The notes under the pieces: generated by a model
Seen by the model: the letters and a program-made list of their open reading frames with translations, nothing else
Databases searched by the model: none
Told to the model about the DNA's origin: nothing
Shown here: positions 8,108-16,933 of the stretch, in pieces
How the letters are laid out: each line of letters starts with the position of its first letter
Position numbering within the stretch: the first letter of the stretch is position 1
Assembly (NCBI RefSeq): GCF_001457775.1
Contig: NZ_CYSG01000003.1
Location: forward strand, 248,001 to 312,000
Reading direction: 5' to 3'
Origin: Phaeobacter sp. CECT 5382
Lineage (GTDB): Bacteria > Pseudomonadota > Alphaproteobacteria > Rhodobacterales > Rhodobacteraceae
Length of the DNA: 64,000 nt
Program-made: the position numbers and the translations under genes

Positions 8108-9322
8108 CTACAGCGCCTCTCTCAGCCAGCCATCCGCAAACCTGACTTGGCTAAGCCCGGCAAAACGCGCAACGCGTTCCAGCTCTGCCTCAAGCCGCTT
8201 AAGACGTGCAGGCGAAAACGTAGCGCGCCGCTCAGGCCAGAGCGCCGTCACCCGCAGGCAGTCCCCAGCCCGATCTGCTTTCATGTCGATGCGCCCGACC
8301 ATCTTTTGCCCTTCGATGAGCGGAAAGACATAATAGCCATAGATGCGTTTTGGCGCGGGCGTAAAAACCTCGATCCGGTAGTGAAAGCCAAACAGCCGCT
8401 CGGCGCGTTTGCGATCCCGCAACATCGGATCAAAGGGGCTGAGCAGCCGCAGCCGACCGGGTGCCGCTCCCAGTTCTGCGGCCTGCGCAATGGTATCCGG
8501 GCGGGCAAAGCTTTTGCGCAGGCTCCCGTCTGCCGCCTCGACCTCGATTTCTTCAATCTCACCGCGCGCCTTGGCCGCGCGGCACCAATCGCGCGCTTCG
8601 GCAGCTCTGGCCGTATCCCAAAACGCTGCAAGTTCCCCAGAGGTCGCAAAACCCAACCGGTCCAGCGCGGCATTGCACAACCAGTCAACCGTGGGCGCGG
8701 GGGCCAGCGGATCTGGCGGCGCATGCAGCCGCTCTTCGATCACCCGCTCGGTCAGGTCATAGCGTTTTTGAAACCCCTCACGCCCCACCACAGTCAGCGC
8801 GCCAGTGCGCCACAGGTATTCAAGGGCTGTCTTTGAGGGATGCCAGTCCCACCAGCCGCCAGATCCTTTCTTCTCGTCTTTGCCCAGATCCGAAGAGCTG
8901 ACGACACCATGGTCACGAATATGTTTCAGCACCGTCTCAAACTGTTGCTCAAAGCCATCGCGCCGCCAGTTGCGCCAGCGCTTGCGCAGCAATACCTCAT
9001 CGCGCTGAAACCGCAGATGCCATTGCGGATAGAACTCTAGCGGGATCATCGCTGCATCATGGGTCCAGTGTTCAAACAGTGCCCCACCGCCGTGGTAGAG
9101 TTCCGTCAGATGCTTGGGTCGATAACTGGGTCTGCGCGAATACAGGATCACATCATGCGCCCGCGCCAGGGTGTTGATACTGTCGAGCTGCACAAAACCG
9201 AGCCGGGAAATCAGCTGCAACAGATCCGCGCCTTTGGATGGCCCCGAGGGCTGTTCCAGCAGCGCGTGACGATCCATGAAGAGACGCCGCGCCGCAGTGT
9301 TCCCTAGACGCGGCAGGCCCAT
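8108..9322 (-). CDS. Winged-helix DNA glycosylase-like protein, YcaQ/AlkX family
   Basis: A 404-residue member of the HTH_42 (YcaQ/AlkZ) family, which excises alkylated or crosslinked bases. The residues QLD at 45-47 match the Q-x-D catalytic motif of the AlkX/YcaQ branch rather than the QxQ of AlkZ. Other conserved stretches include LARAHDVILYSRRP and EHWTHDAAMIP. Its ATG overlaps the stop of the upstream LacI-type regulator by one base (TGATG), so the two are translationally coupled. Pairing of this repair family with a sugar-type regulator is unusual. The glycosylase role is inferred from family membership. Confidence 0.82.
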   Translation of the reverse strand: MGLPRLGNTAARRLFMDRHALLEQPSGPSKGADLLQLISRLGFVQLDSINTLARAHDVILYSRRPSYRPKHLTELYHGGGALFEHWTHDAAMIPLEFYPQWHLRFQRDEVLLRKRWRNWRRDGFEQQFETVLKHIRDHGVVSSSDLGKDEKKGSGGWWDWHPSKTALEYLWRTGALTVVGREGFQKRYDLTERVIEERLHAPPDPLAPAPTVDWLCNAALDRLGFATSGELAAFWDTARAAEARDWCRAAKARGEIEEIEVEAADGSLRKSFARPDTIAQAAELGAAPGRLRLLSPFDPMLRDRKRAERLFGFHYRIEVFTPAPKRIYGYYVFPLIEGQKMVGRIDMKADRAGDCLRVTALWPERRATFSPARLKRLEAELERVARFAGLSQVRFADGWLREAL

Positions 9323-10347
9323 CAGCGCCGCTTCAGCGTGTCGCCATAAGAAATCGTCGGTGTAAGGGTCACGTGGCGTTCCAACTCCACCTCCGGGTCA
9401 TCCAGTTGTGCGGCGATAATTTCAGCCGCCTTGCGCCCAATTTCCAACCGGCAGGCATCCATGGTCGCCAGCTGGCGCGGCAACCCCTGCAAAAGCTCAA
9501 CCCCGTTAAACCCCGCCAGACCGATCTGACCCGGCACATCAATGCCCTGATCCATCAGATAGAGCAGCCCACCTGCCCCAATCATATCGTTGGAATAATA
9601 CAGAAAATCCAGATCCGGAGAGCGTTCCAACATCTCCTGCGTCATCTCGCGCCCCTTCGCCAGGGCAGAGCCACCAGAATAGAATGCGCGATCCTCGATC
9701 TCTACGCCTTCCTTGGCGAGCGCTTCGGTGAAGCCCTCGAACCGTTTGCGCGCCCGATGATCCAGCGGCATCTTGGTCCCCATGAAACCGATATGGCGAT
9801 AGCCTGCTTTCAGGATCGCCTTGGCCATTTCACGCCCGGCGCGACGGTGCGAGATCCCCACCATGGCATCCACTGGTTTGCCATCCGTATCCATGATCTC
9901 GACCACGGGAATGCCGGATGCATTGAGCATGGCACGTGCCGCCTCGGTATGTTCCAGCCCGGCAATGATTACACCAGAGGGACGCCAGGACAGCATCTCG
10001 TAGAGGACTTTTTCCTCTTTCTCTGGCTGGTAATCCGTCACCCCAACAACCGGTTGCAGCGCTGTATTTTCAAGTACCTGATTGACGCCTGTCAGCACCT
10101 CAGGGAACACCATGTTCGACAGCGAGGGAATAATGACAGCAACCAAGTTCACCCGATTGGAGGCCAGTGCGCCAGCGATCTTATTGGGGACATAGCCCAG
10201 CTCTTTGGCCGCAGTGAGCACTTTAAGGCGGGTTTTCTCTGAGACATCCCCCCGGTTTCGCAACACACGGCTAACCGTCATTTCCGAAACGCCTGTAGCG
10301 TCTGATACATCGCGAAGGGTGAGCGGGCGCTTGTTTTCCGTGGTCAC
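9322..10347 (-). CDS. LacI-family transcriptional regulator
   Basis: A 341-residue regulator. The N-terminal helix-turn-helix covers about residues 10-55 (LRDVSDATGVSEMTVSRVLR), followed by the LacI hinge (YVPNKIAGALAS) and a periplasmic-binding-protein-like effector domain to the C-terminus. The closest look is to the GntR/gluconate branch of LacI proteins (SLSNMVFPEVLTG). The effector is unknown. It is first in a two-gene unit with the glycosylase-like gene. No sugar genes lie nearby, so its targets are not evident here. Confidence 0.88.
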   Translation of the reverse strand: MTTENKRPLTLRDVSDATGVSEMTVSRVLRNRGDVSEKTRLKVLTAAKELGYVPNKIAGALASNRVNLVAVIIPSLSNMVFPEVLTGVNQVLENTALQPVVGVTDYQPEKEEKVLYEMLSWRPSGVIIAGLEHTEAARAMLNASGIPVVEIMDTDGKPVDAMVGISHRRAGREMAKAILKAGYRHIGFMGTKMPLDHRARKRFEGFTEALAKEGVEIEDRAFYSGGSALAKGREMTQEMLERSPDLDFLYYSNDMIGAGGLLYLMDQGIDVPGQIGLAGFNGVELLQGLPRQLATMDACRLEIGRKAAEIIAAQLDDPEVELERHVTLTPTISYGDTLKRR

Positions 10348-10501
10348 GTTTTACGGCCTCTTATTATGCTGCAATTCGAAGGTTAGCGCACAGTGTGCAC
10401 TCTGTACAATGGGCCGCGGCCAGCCTGCGTAGAAATACGAACTGTAGGCGGCACCTGCCATTGTGGTGACAGGTATGATTTGCTATCGCGTAAACAGGTC
10501 C

Positions 10502-10578
10502 GGCCCCGTGGCTCAACTGGATAGAGCAGCCCCCTCCTAAGGGGCAGGTTGCAGGTTCGAATCCTGCCGGGGTCGCCA
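10502..10578 (+). tRNA. tRNA-Arg (anticodon CCT)
   Basis: A 77-nt cloverleaf: acceptor GGCCCCG pairs with CGGGGTC (one G-U), the D-arm contains GGCTCAACTGGATAGAGC, and the T-arm contains GGTTCGAATCC. The anticodon loop CTCCTAA gives CCT, decoding AGG. The 3' CCA is encoded (10576-10578). Its last 17 bases are duplicated at 20103-20119, marking it as the integration site of the genomic island that follows. Confidence 0.96.
10562..10578 (+). repeat. attL: left direct repeat within tRNA-Arg 3' end
   Basis: TCCTGCCGGGGTCGCCA, identical over 17 bp to 20103-20119. It covers the T-arm 3' strand, the acceptor 3' strand and CCA, which is the normal crossover region for tRNA-targeting integrases. Confidence 0.9.
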
Positions 10579-10675
10579 AATAAAAAAATTATTGCAATTC
10601 AAGGTGGTTACAGGCAAGTGGGAACCGATTTGTGGTGTTAGGGACACCACTGAGGGACACTACCGGAGCACCGTC

Positions 10676-12037
10676 ATGCAATACATTGAGCAGCCGAAAG
10701 GACCGGGGACCGCCTATCGCTTCAGGATGAAGGCCCCTCAGAGTTTGCGGGGCACGCCAAATCCTTGGGCAGAAGGCAAGTCCATCGGAACGTGGATCAT
10801 CAGATCAATGGCAGGTGAAAGGCATCTGCCCAGCGCCAAGAAACTGCGGGACATTTACCTAGCTGAGGTGCGGAAGCTTGAGATCGAATACCGGGCACGG
10901 CACAGGTTCAGTCTGGAGAAGGCAGAACTATGGGCAAACGCACTGCGGAATGACCGCGACGCCACCCTTGTGCGCGACCTCGTCTACGACGAAGCCGAGA
11001 GGGCACCCGAGAGCGACCGCAGGGCATTCCTCAAGGTGGCCACGGCGACTACGCTACCACTGTCCAAGGCGAGAGAACAGTATCTCGAGGCACGGGAACC
11101 GGGCAATCCCTACGGAAACAAGCCGCTTGGCAAGACGTCGGCGAACGAGGTGGTGACGGCAGTCAACTACCTCTGCGCCTTCATGGACACGACGCCTGAT
11201 GCCCTGTTTCTCGATGAAATCACTCCCGAACTGGTATCAAACTTCCAGCATGAGTTTCTCCCCGCGCAAACGTCCAAAAAGACGAGCAGGCCGCTCACAC
11301 CCGCGACCACTGAGAAGCTGATCACCATGCTTCGAGGTCTCTGGCGCTGGGCGCTGGCCAGACGGAAGGTAAAGCTGGAAGCGAACCCATTCAACCGGCC
11401 CGATGACGACGTGCCGAGAGTAAAGAAACAGAACGAGCCAAAGCGCGACCAGTTCAAGCCCGAGGAGACCCGAAAAGTGCTCGCAGCGGTCGCTCAGGGT
11501 GACCGGTTGGGAGACCTTTTCAGGTTGGGGCTGGTGACCGGGGCGCGGGTCACGGAGATCGCAAAAGTGTCCGTCGCAGGAACGAAGGAAGACGGGTCGG
11601 TTTTCCTCATCGCAGGTGGCAAGTCCGAGAATGCGAAGCGCGTCGTCCCCGTGCCCACGGTCGCACAACCCATCGTCCAGCGTCTTCGTGCCGCTGCGCT
11701 GGAGGGAGAACATGATCGGCTGTTTCACGCATTCCCTATCAATGCCGCGACGGGGACAGCCAAATCAGCTTCTAAGGCATTCACCGGGTTGCGGCGGAAG
11801 GTGCTCGGCAGAGAGACCGATGAGCGCCTAGCATTCCATTCTCTTCGACATACATGGAAGACGCTCTCTCGCAGAGCCGGTCTATCAATCGACGATGCCC
11901 ACGACCTCGGCGGATGGGCCGGTGTAAGAAGAACATCAGACCCATACGACCACGGGCTGAACGAGAAAGAACTTGCTGCAGCACAGGAAAAGGTCGCATC
12001 GTTACTTGAAAAAGAGGGCTTCCTCGAAGGTTTTTGA
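10676..12037 (+). CDS. int: Site-specific tyrosine recombinase (island integrase)
   Basis: A 453-residue phage-type integrase that would catalyse excision and insertion of the island at tRNA-Arg. An N-terminal SAM-like/core-binding domain is followed by the catalytic domain with Arg291 (TGAR), H388-x-x-R391 (HSLRHTW), His409 and Trp414 in HDLGGW, and the nucleophile Tyr424 (SDPYDHG). All essential residues are present, so it may be active. The frame is open back to TTG 10592, but ATG 10676 has a better ribosome binding site (CCGGAG) and normal family length. It reads away from the tRNA and ends 62 bp from the convergent restriction gene. Confidence 0.92.
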   Translation: MQYIEQPKGPGTAYRFRMKAPQSLRGTPNPWAEGKSIGTWIIRSMAGERHLPSAKKLRDIYLAEVRKLEIEYRARHRFSLEKAELWANALRNDRDATLVRDLVYDEAERAPESDRRAFLKVATATTLPLSKAREQYLEAREPGNPYGNKPLGKTSANEVVTAVNYLCAFMDTTPDALFLDEITPELVSNFQHEFLPAQTSKKTSRPLTPATTEKLITMLRGLWRWALARRKVKLEANPFNRPDDDVPRVKKQNEPKRDQFKPEETRKVLAAVAQGDRLGDLFRLGLVTGARVTEIAKVSVAGTKEDGSVFLIAGGKSENAKRVVPVPTVAQPIVQRLRAAALEGEHDRLFHAFPINAATGTAKSASKAFTGLRRKVLGRETDERLAFHSLRHTWKTLSRRAGLSIDDAHDLGGWAGVRRTSDPYDHGLNEKELAAAQEKVASLLEKEGFLEGF

Positions 12038-12099
12038 GGCCTGTCCTTCCAGAAATTTTGCCAATAATCCTATCTATTATGCTGCCTTCATCGCACAAG

Positions 12100-14640
12100 T
12101 CAGACTCGTTCAACAACGGTATCGTAGAGCCCATACCGAGAGAGGCCCGAGTGACTTGCGATGCCACTATAAGAAAGCGACGCATCCTCATACCTACGAA
12201 AGGCAAATACGGCTTGGTTCATATGCTCCGTGTTGAACACCTTGAGGCGAACCAGCAAGTGGAAGTCGGCAACGGTCAGCCCTGTCACGCTCAAGAAAAG
12301 GTCGGGTTCGAGTTTCGTGATTACATCTTGCAGCGTGTTTTCGCGGAAGTCTGTCAGATACATAAACGCGGGTATCCGAGTTGCGAATTTTACTAGCTTT
12401 TCTTGAACAAGTTTCCGCTTCGATTTGAATTCTCTCTCCTCTGCGGAAAGCTCATTCCTTTCTTTCTCCGTGATGTCGCCGGACTTGGCCTTCCCCTTTA
12501 GTTCTTTGACCTTTTCGCTCTTGTTGATGATCGTTTCGATGATGTTGTCGCCGAGCGCGCGCCACCCTTCGATACGTTCCACCGCCTTCATGGCTTCTTC
12601 GTCGTCCATGATGCGGCGTAGGGTATCGTTATCGACGTTCACCAACAGCGCGCTTTCCCATTTACGAGCCAGCAGCGTCGCAGAAGTTCCGGCCATCGCA
12701 ATGTCCAGAATGCCGCCAGCATCAATCTGGGTCATGTTCGCGCCGTCGTAGGCCAGCACCGGCAAGAACGACACAAGATCACGAACTGCGTTTTCAGGGT
12801 TTGGTTCGTTTGGCGAAAGCCCAATGCCGTATTCCGACAACTGACGAAGAGCGCGGGTCGGTGCAAAATCGAAGACAAAGCAAACCGGCTTGAGAACTTC
12901 TTCCTCGTTGGGATTGTCGCCATTCGGGTTCTTGATCGCCCACGGTGATTGCACCCTAAACGCGGCTTGAAAATACGTTTCCGGCGATTTCAGGTTCCGC
13001 AGCATCAGGATTGAGGACCATTGCTTGACCGTCACGCCAGTGGTGAGCTTGCCGCAGGACAGGGTTATCGACTTCGTGTCAAAGCCGCTGCCGATAGCCT
13101 CGCGAACTGGTGGTAAGGCTTCAAGCCCGATGCCAGCGGACGTGCCTGCCGACACAACCACGTTGTATTCGTGCCAAAAGGTGTTTTGCCGCTCGGCCAA
13201 CAGTTTTGCCATCGCATGACATGCGGCGACGTTTGGCAGGAACCAGAAAGAGTGCTGGAGGTATGGCAACAGCCGCACGTCGGAATATGGAAACGGCGGT
13301 CGTGTCCCTGTTCTGAGGTTGTCCACCACGTGAGCCCCGTGCTGGCCCCTGATGATATTCAACCACGTCTGAACTTCATCCTTGTAGTTGAACTCGGCAT
13401 CTACGCCTGTCCCGGTCGCAGCAAAGAACTCGTTTAGGTCGAACTCGTCAAACTCACCGGTGCTGGCAATGGCCAACAGATCATCCGGCATTTGATAGGT
13501 CAGCAACCTCATCTGTGGCAGCGAGCCGTAAGGGTTCCATTGGCCAGGGTGGTTTGCGGAAAACTCAGCCTTGGCGCGTTGCTCGTCGGTGTAGGTCCAG
13601 TTGAAAATCTGTTCTTCAATGAACTCGCCCGTTGCCAGCGCTTTGAACGGCGTGCCTGATAGATAGAGAAATGCCCGCGTTTTGATCGACAGGAACTCTG
13701 CCTCAGCCTCAAGCGGTTCAGCCATCTCGGCCACACGGTCAGTGAGTTTCTTTGCATCTTCGAGAAGCTTTTCCTCGCGCTCAAGAGCTTCTTCTTCGCC
13801 TTCGAACAACTCCTTCGCGCTCTCGCGCCATGCGCCGAAATGGTATTCGTCAAAAACCACCAAGTCCCAATTGACCGCGTGAAGCCATTCGTTCTTCGCC
13901 TTGACGTGACCCAGCTTGTCCTTGCCCAACATGTCTTGGAACGATCCAAAGTAAACCACAGGTTTGCTTTCGTCGATCTGGGTTGGATCGGCATCCGACT
14001 TGCGGGACAAGTATTGCCAGCCATCGAAATCGACATGGCTTTCAAGATCTGTTTGCCACGCATCTTCTACGGCTGGCTTGAAGGTCAGCACCAGCACCCG
14101 TTTTGCGCCCATCTTGCGGGCCAACTGGTAGGTGGTGAAGGTCTTGCCGTAGCGCATCTTGGCGTTCCACAGAAAGCGGGGAACGGCGTGCATGTCCTCG
14201 GACCAGCGCGACATGTAATAGGCGTGGGTTTCCTCGACCGCTTCAGCTTGTTCCCGACGCATGGGAAAGTCGAGATGATGGGTGCCAGAAAGTTTCTGCC
14301 CGGAGCGCAGTTCCGTAAGGACGGTCTGCACATCCGCAAGCGAACAACGCATCCATTCTTTTTCAGTATTCACAAAACCCTTGCTGACAAGGCGCGCACG
14401 CACTTCATGGTCGGTTATGAAAGAACCGTCCGCGCGTTCTGCTGGCTCATCAAGTTCGATGGTGAAATTCTTGATCGCAGCGGTGCCGAGTTGCTCGTTT
14501 ACCCGTTGCCGCACATCCCGTGTGGTCTGCCCGACTTTGAGAAGGCCCGCGTGGGCGGCATCGTCAATCGAATAAGCATATATGCGGGGGCGAGCCTTTG
14601 GTTTTGGCTCTAGAATGTCGTCTACGGTTCGCGCCATCAA
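12100..14640 (-). CDS. GIY-YIG nuclease fused to SF2 DEAD/DEAH-box helicase (restriction subunit of an R-M-like system)
   Basis: An 846-residue two-part protein. Residues about 18-100 resemble the T5orf172/GIY-YIG nuclease fold: YAYS at 21-24, KVGQT at 35-39, Arg44/Arg46, and Glu79 in DHEV. Residues about 120-600 are a superfamily 2 helicase/translocase with Walker A MRYGKT (162-167), the DExH box DEYH (264-267), motif III SGT (328-330) and a motif VI-like FRVQSPW. A Glu/Lys-rich insertion at 270-320 and another near 690-740 look like coiled coils. It is third in an operon with two MTase-like genes, overlapping the middle one by 4 bp. By analogy with type I/III/ISP enzymes it would translocate on and cut unmodified foreign DNA. 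The nuclease assignment is family inference. Confidence 0.8.
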   Translation of the reverse strand: MMARTVDDILEPKPKARPRIYAYSIDDAAHAGLLKVGQTTRDVRQRVNEQLGTAAIKNFTIELDEPAERADGSFITDHEVRARLVSKGFVNTEKEWMRCSLADVQTVLTELRSGQKLSGTHHLDFPMRREQAEAVEETHAYYMSRWSEDMHAVPRFLWNAKMRYGKTFTTYQLARKMGAKRVLVLTFKPAVEDAWQTDLESHVDFDGWQYLSRKSDADPTQIDESKPVVYFGSFQDMLGKDKLGHVKAKNEWLHAVNWDLVVFDEYHFGAWRESAKELFEGEEEALEREEKLLEDAKKLTDRVAEMAEPLEAEAEFLSIKTRAFLYLSGTPFKALATGEFIEEQIFNWTYTDEQRAKAEFSANHPGQWNPYGSLPQMRLLTYQMPDDLLAIASTGEFDEFDLNEFFAATGTGVDAEFNYKDEVQTWLNIIRGQHGAHVVDNLRTGTRPPFPYSDVRLLPYLQHSFWFLPNVAACHAMAKLLAERQNTFWHEYNVVVSAGTSAGIGLEALPPVREAIGSGFDTKSITLSCGKLTTGVTVKQWSSILMLRNLKSPETYFQAAFRVQSPWAIKNPNGDNPNEEEVLKPVCFVFDFAPTRALRQLSEYGIGLSPNEPNPENAVRDLVSFLPVLAYDGANMTQIDAGGILDIAMAGTSATLLARKWESALLVNVDNDTLRRIMDDEEAMKAVERIEGWRALGDNIIETIINKSEKVKELKGKAKSGDITEKERNELSAEEREFKSKRKLVQEKLVKFATRIPAFMYLTDFRENTLQDVITKLEPDLFLSVTGLTVADFHLLVRLKVFNTEHMNQAVFAFRRYEDASLSYSGIASHSGLSRYGLYDTVVERV

Positions 14641-16283
14641 TCATCTTTCAGCTTGTCGAACAGGTCCAAGTCCATCGGGCGGACGATTTTTTCGACAAAG
14701 GCGATTTCCTCGTCATTCAGGCCATACTTTTCATACAGTTCTTCATCGGTCCACTGACGATCCCAGCTTTGCTTCGGCACAAATGTGTAGACCCGCTTTG
14801 TGGTGTCCTGAGAGGGCTTGTGCAAAAGGATCAAAAAGCGGGTCAATCGGCATCCCAAATACGATAGGGCACTTTGTGCTTCCTCCTTCTCGGAGAAAGG
14901 GCCAATGCAAAGATATGTCTCGGATGAGATTGAAGCCGGCTCGCCAATAAAGGGTGTGCTAATGATTTTATGTGGATAGGTGTCTCTGTTTCCCGTGCCA
15001 GGTGCAGCGCGGCCAGTAAAAACCTTCCATCCATCGATGTAATTCAAACCAGCTTTTATGGTTTCTCTAGGAGTAAAGCCGACGCCTCCGTTTTGATACA
15101 CTTTGAGGTCGTTCTCTTTTGGCGTCTTCTTCCCCTTGAAAGTTGTTGTTAACCCAAAGGGCTTCCGCGAACTGACCATCGTGTCAAAGCGCTGATCGTC
15201 TGGCAAGACGAGGGTTTCATCTTGGCCAGTCTCAACTTTCATAACCTTCTTTAGGATTGAGACCCCCTCATTGAACCTGACAAAAATCTCCACCCCGTTT
15301 TCCAACAATGGCCGGGTTGCTTCGGATACAGGCCAGTCCTTAAAATTCGTTGAGATGCGACAATCTCCGGGGTGATCTTTATCCCACAGGAAATAGCAAA
15401 CGCCCCCTTTGAGGCCAACGCCGGGAAATACATCTGCCGCACTGAGGTAATCGTTGATCGAACGCAGGCGGTCATCTTCGAGCATGGATTTTCGGAAATC
15501 GTCAAGGCCCTTCCCTCCAGCGAACCAACGAGAAGGTATCACCATTGTCAGGTAGCGTGGGTCGAGCGCTTTCGCCTGCTCTACGAACTTGTGGTAGATG
15601 GGTGCTGCGCTTGTACCATGCCCTCCATCGTCCAATTGATAGGGTGGATTTCCGATTACCACGTCGAAGTGCATGTCGCCTCCAAACAGCGCTGACACGC
15701 GCTCTTGTATGTTGTCTGTATGGATAAAAGCATAGGCGTGACTTTCGCGGTCATCACCTCGATCCAGTGTTGAACTGCTGGCTCCGCAAAAGATGCACTT
15801 TCCCTTGTTCTTTTCGTTCGGTTTTTCCCAAGTATGTTCCACCCGTTCAAACCAGACATTGCCAGTTTCAGAATTGATGCCGCGCGTGATCGAATGCGGG
15901 CCATTTGCGTGTTTGGAGCAATACAGCGACCGCCGTGCCAGCATGGCCGTCAGTTCGGTGATGCCAATGCCGAACACCTGCCGAGTCAGGATGTGGTCTA
16001 CACGCGCTTGTAACTCGGGCATCTGTGGCTCAAGGCCGTCGATCAGACGTTTGGTGATTTCGCGCAGGAACACTCCTGACTTGGTGCATGGGTCAAGGAA
16101 CCTGACGGACGGGTCGGCCCAAATATTTGAGCCGTTATTGTCCGCTGCCCATGCTTCTGCCAGCGTGTCCAACATCCGGTTGGCGAACTCAGGCGGCGTG
16201 AACACTTCGTCGTTGGACAGGTTTGCAATGCAGGACAGAACGTCCGGGTTCCGCCCGCGCAGCGTGAAGGCGGCTTGATTCAT
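14637..16283 (-). CDS. Eco57I-type N6-adenine DNA methyltransferase
   Basis: A 548-residue gamma-class amino-methyltransferase that probably methylates adenine in the system's recognition site. It has motif X-like FTPPEFANRML (28-38), motif I FLDPCTKSG (62-70, replacing the usual FLDPACGSG), and the catalytic NPPY at 212-215. Between motif I and NPPY lie Cys122, His125, Cys163 and Cys166, a probable metal-binding knuckle. The C-terminal third looks like the target-recognition region of Eco57I/TaqI-type enzymes, and no separate specificity gene is present. It overlaps the upstream small MTase-like gene and the downstream helicase gene by 4 bp each. Confidence 0.88.
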   Translation of the reverse strand: MNQAAFTLRGRNPDVLSCIANLSNDEVFTPPEFANRMLDTLAEAWAADNNGSNIWADPSVRFLDPCTKSGVFLREITKRLIDGLEPQMPELQARVDHILTRQVFGIGITELTAMLARRSLYCSKHANGPHSITRGINSETGNVWFERVEHTWEKPNEKNKGKCIFCGASSSTLDRGDDRESHAYAFIHTDNIQERVSALFGGDMHFDVVIGNPPYQLDDGGHGTSAAPIYHKFVEQAKALDPRYLTMVIPSRWFAGGKGLDDFRKSMLEDDRLRSINDYLSAADVFPGVGLKGGVCYFLWDKDHPGDCRISTNFKDWPVSEATRPLLENGVEIFVRFNEGVSILKKVMKVETGQDETLVLPDDQRFDTMVSSRKPFGLTTTFKGKKTPKENDLKVYQNGGVGFTPRETIKAGLNYIDGWKVFTGRAAPGTGNRDTYPHKIISTPFIGEPASISSETYLCIGPFSEKEEAQSALSYLGCRLTRFLILLHKPSQDTTKRVYTFVPKQSWDRQWTDEELYEKYGLNDEEIAFVEKIVRPMDLDLFDKLKDD

Positions 16284-16933
16284 GCTGCGGCCTCGGGTGC
16301 TGGCCCATTTTGCTCGGCTAGGTCTTTGATCGTCATTGGCGGATAGGTCTTCGTCGGTTTGAAAATTTCGTGGTTCCCAAGACCCGCGAATAGCGACCCC
16401 TCGGCGTTAAATGCAGATGCGCCGGTTAATGCATCCAATCGGAAATCCCGACGCTGGAACTTACCTTTGCCAATATATCCCCATTCCGCAAATGAAATCG
16501 GACCACCAAGAGTTGTTTTCATAGATAGCGCATCGCCGTGAACGAGGTTGGTAGAAAGAACATGCGACGCAGCACGGTACAGATCATCCTCTAACGAAAG
16601 GCCCAGATAATCTGACAGCACTTCCAGCATATTGGCCCGGCATTCTTCGATATTGTCGGCCAGAAGCTCGATCCCGTAGCAGCACATCAGAGCCAAGAGC
16701 GTATAGTGACGGCGGTTGAAATCAGACTTGCCAAACTTCATCTGAACAGCCGCCAACTTGCGTTGCAGGACCGGCACGAGGAAGTTGCCGCTACCGCACG
16801 CGGGTTCTAGGAAGCGGGCATCGATCCGCTCTGTCTCGCCCTTCACAAGGTCAAGCATAGCGTCCACCATCCACGCAGGGGTAAAGACTTCGCCATGGTC
16901 GGCGACACGTTTTTTCGAACGAATGAGGCTCAT
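16280..16933 (-). CDS. Small SAM-binding MTase-like subunit lacking motif IV
   Basis: A 217-residue protein with the N-terminal half of an adenine methyltransferase: VFTPAWMVDAML (16-27), motif I FLEPACGSGNFL (41-52), YGIE (86-89) and an HGDAL segment (133-137). The expected NPPY/DPPY is absent; ISFAEWGY (146-153) occupies that stretch. It therefore probably binds SAM or DNA without catalysing transfer. It is first in the R-M-like operon and overlaps the full methyltransferase by 4 bp, which argues for an intended subunit rather than a decaying fragment. There is no strong ribosome binding site before ATG 16933. Confidence 0.75.
   Translation of the reverse strand: MSLIRSKKRVADHGEVFTPAWMVDAMLDLVKGETERIDARFLEPACGSGNFLVPVLQRKLAAVQMKFGKSDFNRRHYTLLALMCCYGIELLADNIEECRANMLEVLSDYLGLSLEDDLYRAASHVLSTNLVHGDALSMKTTLGGPISFAEWGYIGKGKFQRRDFRLDALTGASAFNAEGSLFAGLGNHEIFKPTKTYPPMTIKDLAEQNGPAPEAAA

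Noticed and set aside
9322-10347. LacI protein considered as regulator of the 3048-3080 palindrome
   Set aside because: It lies 6 kb away behind other operons and no matching palindrome was noticed in its own promoter.
10592-10675. Upstream TTG start extending the integrase by 28 residues
   Set aside because: ATG 10676 has a better ribosome binding site and gives normal family length.
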